A stretch of DNA of 64,000 nt, taken from positions 92,831 through 156,830 of the forward strand of contig JAAHGF010000004.1 in NCBI GenBank assembly GCA_010672585.1. Direction: 5' to 3'. The notes under the pieces are model-generated. The model was not told the origin of the DNA. It saw only the letters and a list, made by a program, of their open reading frames with translations, and searched no databases. The translations under genes were made by a program, and so were the position numbers. Origin of the DNA: Okeania sp. SIO1I7. GTDB taxonomy: Bacteria; Cyanobacteriota; Cyanobacteriia; Cyanobacteriales; Microcoleaceae. The first letter of the stretch is position 1. Each line of letters starts with the position of its first letter. This document shows, one piece after another, positions 17,936 to 25,406 of the stretch.

Positions 17936-19222
17936 ATGGCAGCAACAATAGAAAAACAATTAGAAGAAACTCAAGCTAAATGGCAACAAACTCAGCAGGA
18001 GTTGGATAAAACTAAGTCAGAGTTGCATGATGTCAGAGAAGAGTTTGAGCGATCGCAATCTCAGTTAGATGAAGTATTGGGGGAGTTGGAGCAAACCCAC
18101 TTTGAGTTATATCAACTTAAGGAAAAGGGGGAGCAACAACAGTCGGAGTCTAATGGGGAAGTTGAGCAGGAGTTGGAGGAAACTAAGTCCAAGTTGCAGG
18201 AGACTGAACAGTTGTTGGAGGAGTCGCAGTCGCAGTTAGGTGAGACGATGGCGGTTTTGGAAGAGCATCAGTCTCAGATGGAACAGACTATGGGAGTGTT
18301 GGAGGAGTCCCAGGGGAAGTTGCAGCAGAAGCAGGAAGAGTTGGAGCAGGTTAAGGCAGAGTTAGCACAGAAGCAGTCGGGAGTAGAGTCGGAGTTGCAG
18401 AAAGAGTTGGAAGAAACTAAAGCTCAGTTGCGAGAAACTGAGCAGTTGTTGGAGGAGTATCAGTCGCAGTTGGAGGAGACGATGGGAATATTGGAGCAGT
18501 ATCAGTCACAGTCGCAGCAAAAACATCAAGAGTTGGAGCAGGTAAAACAGGAGTGGGAGCAGACAAAACTTCAGCTACAACAGACTAAAATGGAACTAAG
18601 AAAATTAAAGGGTGACTATAAACCTGAATCTATTATTAAAGATGTGGTAAATATTCTTCAGGAAACAACTAAAGAAGAAAAAATAGAGCTCCCTCAAAAG
18701 TTTAATCAAGGCAGTTTAAATCAGCACCAGAGAATTGCTAGAGTAGCAGAATATTGCGTGCAAACATGGCCTGGGGATCTAATTGAAATAGGTTGTTTTG
18801 AAGGAGAAACAACAAAATTATTAGCTGAGGTTGCACAGAAATATAACAGAAGGTTAGTAGCAGTAAATCCCTGGGAAATAGGAATTCAAAATCCTCAAGG
18901 AGGAGAGTATGAAGCTTTCTTGAAAAAGATTGAATTATATCAAACTAATGTAGACATTGTTAGAGGATCTTCTTTAGATGAAAAAACTATTGCTTTGATT
19001 AAGAGTAGAGAATTATGTTTCGCATTTGTAGATAATTTACATACTTATGATGATTGTTTATCGGACATAAAAACAGTTAGTCATTGTCAAGGTATTATTG
19101 CTGTTAATGACCTATTACTTAATTATGAAATTGATAGTGCTTTTAATAAGGGTGCTGAAGTTACTCAGAGTCGGAAACTTTATCTTCCTATTTGTAAAGA
19201 AGGTTATTTATTAAAACTTTAA
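17936..19222 (+). CDS. Coiled-coil protein with C-terminal class I SAM methyltransferase-like domain
   Basis: Residues 3 to about 225 of 428 form a Glu/Gln-rich coiled coil with repeated LEETKSKLQETEQLLEE-like segments, closely resembling the rod of the 14410-17157 sulfotransferase. From about 232 on there is a Methyltransf_24-type Rossmann domain: LIEIGCFEGETTKLLAE (motif I, about 282-298), RLVAVNPWEIG (motif II), VDIVRGSSLDE and CFAFVDNLHTYDDCLSDI (post-motif). In related enzymes such domains methylate sugar hydroxyls (MycE/TylF-like) or are associated with glycan genes. It follows the broken vapC by 14 bp and precedes the FkbM giant by 114 bp on the same strand. The coding start at 17936 lacks a clear ribosome site apart from AAGGAAAT, 16 nt upstream. 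Confidence 0.8.
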   Translation: MAATIEKQLEETQAKWQQTQQELDKTKSELHDVREEFERSQSQLDEVLGELEQTHFELYQLKEKGEQQQSESNGEVEQELEETKSKLQETEQLLEESQSQLGETMAVLEEHQSQMEQTMGVLEESQGKLQQKQEELEQVKAELAQKQSGVESELQKELEETKAQLRETEQLLEEYQSQLEETMGILEQYQSQSQQKHQELEQVKQEWEQTKLQLQQTKMELRKLKGDYKPESIIKDVVNILQETTKEEKIELPQKFNQGSLNQHQRIARVAEYCVQTWPGDLIEIGCFEGETTKLLAEVAQKYNRRLVAVNPWEIGIQNPQGGEYEAFLKKIELYQTNVDIVRGSSLDEKTIALIKSRELCFAFVDNLHTYDDCLSDIKTVSHCQGIIAVNDLLLNYEIDSAFNKGAEVTQSRKLYLPICKEGYLLKL

Positions 19223-19336
19223 ATTGAATTTATTTGAGAATTTTAATAAATTATAAATATAAAAATACGATAAAAATCATTTTTTTTAGTAAAAAATATT
19301 GTCCAATAAAAACTTTATATGAGTGGAGATTTATAA

Positions 19337-22300
19337 ATGCGAGTCGAAGAATGCTGCCAGGCTTTATTAACTAAAATTTTAGTGAAAGTTGATCAAAAAA
19401 AAGAAGGAGTTTGTATTGATGTTGGTGTAGGAACTTTTGCCTTTTATTGTGAATTATTTGCTGATTTAGGGTTTCCAAGTGTTGCTGTTGAACCCTTACC
19501 AATTAACCCATTGATACAAAGGTGTCAAAAGTCTGATATTACCTTGGTAAAAAGCTGTTTATCAGAAGTTGATGGAGTTCAAAATTTATACGTTGGAAAT
19601 GTAGGTAGTCAGTCTAATAAAAACCCTACACATCTCAATTTTTCTTCCTTATCATCCAACTGGTGGGGAGCTTCTTCTACTAAAGTCAAAGAAGTTCCAT
19701 CAAAGACATTAAAACGTCTACTGGAAGAAATTAAAGCAAATCAAGTAACCTGTATCAAAATTGATATCGAAGGTTCAGAGTCAATTGTTATTTCTCAGTT
19801 TAAGCAGTTACCGAAAACTCTTTTACCGAAAGTAGTAATGTTTGAGTATGGTGGTGGTGCTGAACGAGGAAGTGGTACTAAAGGATGGGAACCTAAATTT
19901 TTAGCTGGTACTTTGGAGTGCCTAAATGTGCTTAAAGAATGTGGATATAGTTTGAGTATTGTAATAGATGGCCAAGAGAATACTGAAGAGTTTATTTTTG
20001 ATTTACAATCTAATGTAATTGACCCTGATAAAATATTCTATTCTAATGCTAAATGGGGCAATATTATTTGTTTTTTGAATTGCCAATACCCAGAATCAGA
20101 AATTAAGCAAGTTTGTCTTCCTTGGTATCAAGGTAATTTGAATCAATCTAAGAGTCAAGAAAAACCCAAAAAAACTCAAAATCAACTGCAATTGAATGGT
20201 GAGTTGAAGGTGATTGAACAACTGATTGAGTCTGGTCATTTAGTGTTTGATATTGGAGCTAATATTGGTGGGTGGACGAAAGAAGTATTAGAGAGAAAAC
20301 AAAATTTGGAAGTTCACTTATTTGAACCTATTCCTAATAATTATACAAGCCTAATCAAAACTCTTGCTCAAGAGATTGATACAAAAACAGTTATTCCCAA
20401 TAATTATGCTTTAGGTCAAGAAGATTGTTTAAAAACTTTTTATTTTTATCAAGACCGACCTCGATGGAGTACAGCTTACCGTAGATTTAAAGTAGAAAAC
20501 CAATATAAACTTCAAAATCCTCAAGAAATTCCAGTTTTAGTAACCACTTTGGATCGATATTGCAACACTTTAGGAATTCAACGAATTAATTTTTTGAAAC
20601 TTGATGTTGAAGGTGGTGAAATGGAAGTTATTCAGGGTGCTGAAGAGTTTCTTAAAAAGGGAAAAATTGATTATATTCAATTTGAATACGGAGGTACTTA
20701 TATCGATGCAAAGATTACTTTAGAAGAGGTTTTTGCTCTTTTAAAAAAATATCGTTACTCTATATTTAAAATTCATCCCTCCCAATTAGAACATATTCCC
20801 AATTTTAATTCAAAATATGAGAACTTTAAGTATAGTAATTTTTTGGCAGTTAATGAAAGACTTGTTTCTAAGGTTTTAGGAATCAAACCTAAGATGTTAG
20901 ATGTGCCCCAACTTTGTCAGGAATATGCTATTACTCCGCGAGGTATTATTCATGTGGGAGCGCATCAAGCAAAAGAGCTAGAACTATATCAAAAAATGAA
21001 CGCTACTCAAGTGTTATTGATTGAAGCTAATCCAAAAGTGTTTAATAGCTTGAAAGAAAAAGTTTCAGGGTTAGAGAATGTACAAGCTATTAACTGTGCA
21101 ATAAGTAATCAAGACGGTACAGCTAATTTACACATTACCTCATTAGACCAAGCCAGTTCTATTCTACCACTTAAAAAAGTAGAGAAAATTTATAAGAATA
21201 TCAAAGAAACTCATCAAATTACAGTACAGTCGAAAAAACTTGATACACTTTTAGAAGAAAAAAAGCTCAAACCGAATGATTTTAATATTCTCAATATTGA
21301 TATTCAGGGAGCAGAACTTTTAGCATTTCAAGGGGCTGAGAACCTACTAAAGTATATTGAAGCAATTAACACTGAAGTTAACTATGAAGAGCTTTACGAA
21401 GGATGTGCATTAATTGACCAACTTGATAAGTTTTTAGAGCAGTATGGATTCGAGCGTGTGGCAACTACATCACCCTATCACCCAACTTGGGGTGATGCTT
21501 TTTATGTGAAAAAACCTGTAGTCACCATGTCAACTTTGGGCGTAAAAGTTCGTTTTGCGAACAACTTGTTCCGATATGCTTTCTTAAAAATCTACTCAAA
21601 GGAGCATAATTTCAGAGTTGAAACTTCAAATTGGATTGGTCAATATTTATTTGGTCATAACGATCCACCTATTCTAAATAAATTACCTCAAGTGCGAGAG
21701 CAAGCCATGCCTTATAAGCTCTCAGAATCTAAAATCCTGAATTCTCAAAAGCCTTTAAAAAACGTCGATTTATTTGGATTTTTTCAATTTCACACCAGTT
21801 ATTATGCTGCTCACAAAGATTATTTTCGATCACTTTTCCAACCTATACCTGAAATTGAATTAAAGTTGAAAAAAGCTCTACAGAATTTGCGTTCCAAAGG
21901 CAAAACAATTGTTGGCTTACATTTACGACGGGGAGATTACAAGTTTGCACCTAGACCCTATCTTTCTGTTGCTCCCAATAGCTTGTACAGAGAATGGCTC
22001 AAAGGTTTTTGGGAAACACTAGATCGACCTGTATTATTCATTGCTAGTGATGAAATAAATAATGTCATACATGATTTCTCAGATTACAATCCCATCACAA
22101 TTCAAGATTTAAACATCGAATTACCTCAAGCGAATTACTATCCAGATTTCTACATTTTAAGTCAATGTGATGTACTAGCAATATCCAATAGTTCATTCTC
22201 ATTTGCTGCAGCCATGCTAAATGAGCGAGCAAAGTTATTCGTTCGTCCTCATTTACCTCAGAAAAAACTTATACCTTTCGATCCTTGGAATAGTGAACCC

Positions 22301-23782
22301 ATATTACGATGGAGTCAGGCTGAACTAGGGGATAAAGTTAACAATCATGTTGAAGGGGTAAAAGTTGAAATCTTAAACGTTCAATCCTCAACAGACTACT
22401 CTCATCAATTACTAGGACGGTGTTTAGACAAGCCAAAATCAGGCGTTCAAATCAACGCTAGTAAAATTGAGTTACTAGGCTGGGTATTGGGAAAAAAATC
22501 TCCCGCAGTTGCCGTGGAAGTCATACATGATGGAAAGTTAATTCACAATATATCTGTTAATCGCTCTAGACTTGATGTGGCTAGACATTATCCCCAATCA
22601 CCAGAAGCTAAGAATTGTGGTTTTGCAGGTAAATTGGATGTAACTCAGTTTCCGGCAGAGTCAGAAATTTGTACTCAAGTTATCTTCAAAGATCGGAGTC
22701 GTTGTCCGATAGCGACAATAAAATTGAAATGGCAAAATTTATCAAGTAGTAGCTTGACCACAGGAGAAAAATTTCAACAAGACTTGAAACAACAGCAAAT
22801 TCGACTTCAAAAGTTTAAAGCTCAACTAGATAACTTATCACCTCCTACACAAAAGCTGCACATACAAGAAACATCAGTAGAGGTTCAACCTGGGCAAGAA
22901 GATGTTCCCTGGTTTGTTATGTCAGCAGCTTTGGCGAGAGGAGAAAGTTATTTGTTGCCAACTCCCAAAGAAATAGAAGAATCTCTAATCGCTGGTATAT
23001 CTACTGTTAAGGACGAAGAAGATATCATTTACCATAGTCTCGCGTGGCAATATCAACAGGGAATCAAAAAATTTGTCATACTAGACCATCAATCTTCAGA
23101 CAATACAGTACAGGAAATTAAACGCTTTAGAAATGATCATCCAGGAGCAATACTCCACTTAATAGAAGACAAAGATCCTAGCTTTCACAAATATAGAAAA
23201 TTAACAGGAGCAGCAGAGCTAGCACACCGAATATGGGGAGTAAAATGGATATTTCCTTTTGATGCAGATGAGTTACTATGCTCAAGTAAGACTGGTTTAC
23301 CAACTCTTCTCAAAGATCTCGAAAAACAGCATAATTGCATCCGTTTAGATAATATAAATTATGTCCTCAGATCGTTTTATGATCATTCAGAGACGAACCC
23401 AATTAAAAGGATGACTCATCGAATGAAAAATACTTCAGGTCAAGGTTATAAAGTTTTAGTTCGTTGGAAACCTGGAATGGTTATTGGACAAGGTCAGCAC
23501 GATGTTTGCTTGAATGGGAAGAGTGTTTCTTACATACATGGTAAACCTCTCGGACTATTTATTAGACACTATCCCTTTCGTTCAAAAGAACATATTAGGA
23601 AAAAAATTATTAAGGGAGGGGAAGCTTATGCAGCAACTCAGGGTTTTCCAGAGCGAGTTGGTAAAGCTTGGAAAAAATGGTATGGTCAGTATCAACTTAT
23701 GGGAGAAGAGTATGTAGATGAGGTCTATAATTTCCACTTGAGTAAATATAAAGATGCAGTATATGATCCAGCTCTACTATAA
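19337..23782 (+). CDS. Six-domain enzyme: three FkbM methyltransferases, GT11-like, GW module and GT92-like glycosyltransferase
   Basis: Domains in order across 1481 aa: FkbM 1 (about 25-270, motif CIDVGVGTFAFY, acidic IKIDIEGSE); FkbM 2 (about 300-500, FDIGANIGGWTKE, LKLDVEGGEME); FkbM 3 (about 535-735, IIHVGAHQAKELELY, LNIDIQGAEL); a GT11 fucosyltransferase-like domain (about 735-1010, RFANNLFRYAF and the donor motif GLHLRRGDY near 861); a beta-rich GW module (about 1038-1145, ELLGWVLGKKSP); a short coiled coil; and a GT92-like domain (about 1210-1481, STVKDEEDIIYH, DHQSSDNT, FDADE near 1308). FkbM enzymes O-methylate sugars or hydroxyls. One chain could therefore extend and repeatedly methylate a glycan. 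It has no signal peptide or transmembrane segment. Its last domain is a paralogue of the end of the 42292-45012 protein. Confidence 0.88.
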   Translation: MRVEECCQALLTKILVKVDQKKEGVCIDVGVGTFAFYCELFADLGFPSVAVEPLPINPLIQRCQKSDITLVKSCLSEVDGVQNLYVGNVGSQSNKNPTHLNFSSLSSNWWGASSTKVKEVPSKTLKRLLEEIKANQVTCIKIDIEGSESIVISQFKQLPKTLLPKVVMFEYGGGAERGSGTKGWEPKFLAGTLECLNVLKECGYSLSIVIDGQENTEEFIFDLQSNVIDPDKIFYSNAKWGNIICFLNCQYPESEIKQVCLPWYQGNLNQSKSQEKPKKTQNQLQLNGELKVIEQLIESGHLVFDIGANIGGWTKEVLERKQNLEVHLFEPIPNNYTSLIKTLAQEIDTKTVIPNNYALGQEDCLKTFYFYQDRPRWSTAYRRFKVENQYKLQNPQEIPVLVTTLDRYCNTLGIQRINFLKLDVEGGEMEVIQGAEEFLKKGKIDYIQFEYGGTYIDAKITLEEVFALLKKYRYSIFKIHPSQLEHIPNFNSKYENFKYSNFLAVNERLVSKVLGIKPKMLDVPQLCQEYAITPRGIIHVGAHQAKELELYQKMNATQVLLIEANPKVFNSLKEKVSGLENVQAINCAISNQDGTANLHITSLDQASSILPLKKVEKIYKNIKETHQITVQSKKLDTLLEEKKLKPNDFNILNIDIQGAELLAFQGAENLLKYIEAINTEVNYEELYEGCALIDQLDKFLEQYGFERVATTSPYHPTWGDAFYVKKPVVTMSTLGVKVRFANNLFRYAFLKIYSKEHNFRVETSNWIGQYLFGHNDPPILNKLPQVREQAMPYKLSESKILNSQKPLKNVDLFGFFQFHTSYYAAHKDYFRSLFQPIPEIELKLKKALQNLRSKGKTIVGLHLRRGDYKFAPRPYLSVAPNSLYREWLKGFWETLDRPVLFIASDEINNVIHDFSDYNPITIQDLNIELPQANYYPDFYILSQCDVLAISNSSFSFAAAMLNERAKLFVRPHLPQKKLIPFDPWNSEPILRWSQAELGDKVNNHVEGVKVEILNVQSSTDYSHQLLGRCLDKPKSGVQINASKIELLGWVLGKKSPAVAVEVIHDGKLIHNISVNRSRLDVARHYPQSPEAKNCGFAGKLDVTQFPAESEICTQVIFKDRSRCPIATIKLKWQNLSSSSLTTGEKFQQDLKQQQIRLQKFKAQLDNLSPPTQKLHIQETSVEVQPGQEDVPWFVMSAALARGESYLLPTPKEIEESLIAGISTVKDEEDIIYHSLAWQYQQGIKKFVILDHQSSDNTVQEIKRFRNDHPGAILHLIEDKDPSFHKYRKLTGAAELAHRIWGVKWIFPFDADELLCSSKTGLPTLLKDLEKQHNCIRLDNINYVLRSFYDHSETNPIKRMTHRMKNTSGQGYKVLVRWKPGMVIGQGQHDVCLNGKSVSYIHGKPLGLFIRHYPFRSKEHIRKKIIKGGEAYAATQGFPERVGKAWKKWYGQYQLMGEEYVDEVYNFHLSKYKDAVYDPALL

Positions 23783-24093
23783 CAATCAATAAATTACGAA
23801 ACCTCAATTCAAGGGTAAAGCATCATTAATACCATAACATTCTAACTTACCAGATTCCACAGAATCAGCACGAAAAAAATTGGAAAAAATCAAATCCCAG
23901 ATGCAAAATATTAGAAAAAAACTGAATAATTCCTAGTTTTTAGTCAGAGAAGATTTGATTCTACTAATCATAGAATTCAGAATAGAATAATGAGAGGATA
24001 TCTTGGAAAAAATTAGGGGTGACTTTGCTTAATTACAAAGGCAAAAATTTATAAAGGTAGAAAAACCTGAAACCTAAATGTAACATCAAAAAG
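23783..24093. other. Gap with a possible coiled-coil relic
   Basis: At 23838-23936 on the plus strand a 32-codon frame ends in SARKKLEKIKSQMQNIRKKL and a stop, resembling the C-terminal coiled coil of a larger protein, with no start. The rest of the gap is AT-rich with nothing recognisable. Confidence 0.4.
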
Positions 24094-24439
24094 ATGGAAT
24101 CACCAATGGAAAATAGTAAAAATGAACAACAAAGAAAAATAGCATCTTATTGGTCTGGGGTTGTTAAAAAAAAACCAAAAAAGCCCATACCTGCGGTTGA
24201 GATGGTGGCAAAGTCCATATATCGTTAGGCACATAAACAAAAAAATTACAGGTCTCCCACTGGATGGGTTGTCTCAAGGTATTACCCAGAGAGCTAAAGA
24301 AATGGCCGGCGATCGCTATCCTTTTTCTCGTTGCGTATCTGTGGGGTGTGGAAATGGACAAAAAGAAATTACCTTAGTTTGTCAAGGTCTGGTTTCTTCA
24401 TTTGAACTTTACGAAATTTTAGAAAAATCTCTAATTTGA
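24094..24439 (+). pseudogene. Frameshifted and truncated SAM methyltransferase relic
   Basis: The frame from ATG 24094 (or 24106) encodes SKNEQQRKIASYWSGVVKK and is shifted within the A9 run at 24166-24174, ending at 24228. The following frame continues KSPYLRLRWWQSPYIVRHIN, then the SAM-binding motif CVSVGCGNGQKEITLV, then stops at 24439 just after FELYEI. Both parts together look like the first 110 residues of a class I methyltransferase associated with glycan clusters. The remainder is missing and the next gene converges 5 bp away. A slippage-prone A tract leaves a small chance that some full-frame product is made, but the C-terminal truncation would still inactivate it. Confidence 0.75.
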
Positions 24440-24444
24440 ATTAA

Positions 24445-25119
24445 TTAATGACCAGACCTAATATAACTTACATAAGATTTATCTAGTAATTTTTGATAAG
24501 ACAAAACACTAGACTCAGAACGACCTTCACCCCGCGTAGCTTCAACAATCCAAACATTAGGATATCCATTATCAACTCGATATTTACCGTGACGTTCGAT
24601 ACCCATAAAATTTGAATGTTCGCTCTTTCCATATTCACAAAATACCACTTTTTGCCATCCTAAATTATCGAGTAAAGATTGCAAAAAATCTTTTGAATAA
24701 AGAAATTGATGACCCCATCCATGAAAGGCACGATTCATAGAAAATGTAGAATCAATACGTCTTTGTGGGTTAGTTTCCGACAGATTAAAATGAGTGGAAA
24801 GTACCCACTCTAGAGCAGGAGTAGAAAGTCGAATTACCCCACTAGGTTTGAGACTTTTCCAAACATTATTGAGGAAAGCGATCGCTCCTTCGAGACTTAA
24901 ATGTTCGAGAAAATGTTCCCCATACACATATTCTAAGCCATTAAAAGGCCAGGGTTTAGTTACGTCCATCACTTGGTCAATACCAGGAAAGGGACGAATA
25001 TCCACATTCCACCAGTCGGCCATGATATTATGAGGTCCACAACCTACTTGTACTTTTTTTATGCCGTTAGGATGATTTGGGCTATTACGAGAGGTATTAT
25101 TTTTGATTGATAGATTCAT
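24445..25119 (-). CDS. Class I SAM-dependent methyltransferase (type 11-like)
   Basis: The 224-aa chain starts with a charged stretch, then KVQVGCGPHNIMADWWNVDI (motif I and II, about 23-42), GEHFLEHLSLEGAIAFLNNV (about 68-87), and VWKSLKPSGVIRLSTPALEWV (post-motif, about 87-107). This SAM-binding order is typical of Methyltransf_11 proteins in polysaccharide loci. The C-terminal half (GWGHQFLYSKDFLQSLLDNL) is the common substrate-binding cap. It probably O-methylates a sugar or a related small substrate. It converges with the methyltransferase relic and has no close partner on its own strand except the asparagine-synthase-like gene 287 bp upstream. Confidence 0.85.
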   Translation of the reverse strand: MNLSIKNNTSRNSPNHPNGIKKVQVGCGPHNIMADWWNVDIRPFPGIDQVMDVTKPWPFNGLEYVYGEHFLEHLSLEGAIAFLNNVWKSLKPSGVIRLSTPALEWVLSTHFNLSETNPQRRIDSTFSMNRAFHGWGHQFLYSKDFLQSLLDNLGWQKVVFCEYGKSEHSNFMGIERHGKYRVDNGYPNVWIVEATRGEGRSESSVLSYQKLLDKSYVSYIRSGH

Positions 25120-25157
25120 AAATTTTTTCTTTAATTCTTGATTAAAGTCTTTTTTAA

Positions 25158-25298
25158 TTAACTATTACTCTCTAAAGGCAGAATTTTATCGGCAGTTAAT
25201 GTCACCACTTTACCATCTTTGAGAGTACTAATTAACTCCTTCAATTTCCGATGCCTTTCAATTGCAGAAGCTATGGCTGCTTTTATACTCGAATCAAT
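25158..25298 (-). pseudogene. Small unidentified coding relic
   Basis: An open stretch reads AAIASAIERHRKLKELISTL followed by KDGKVVTLTADKILPLES and a stop. It has the composition of a real protein tail. Upstream in frame there is a TAA before any ATG, GTG or TTG, so the 5' part is lost. I do not recognise the family. It may be the end of a small regulator or antitoxin-like protein. Confidence 0.35.
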
Positions 25299-25406
25299 TT
25301 ACTCAGAATTTATAGGGATTTTCTTTATTCATTATTTTCTTAGGAAAACTTTTATTAATAGAACTACATCTAGATTTAATTTGACTTAAAAGCGATCGCC
25401 TAACTC

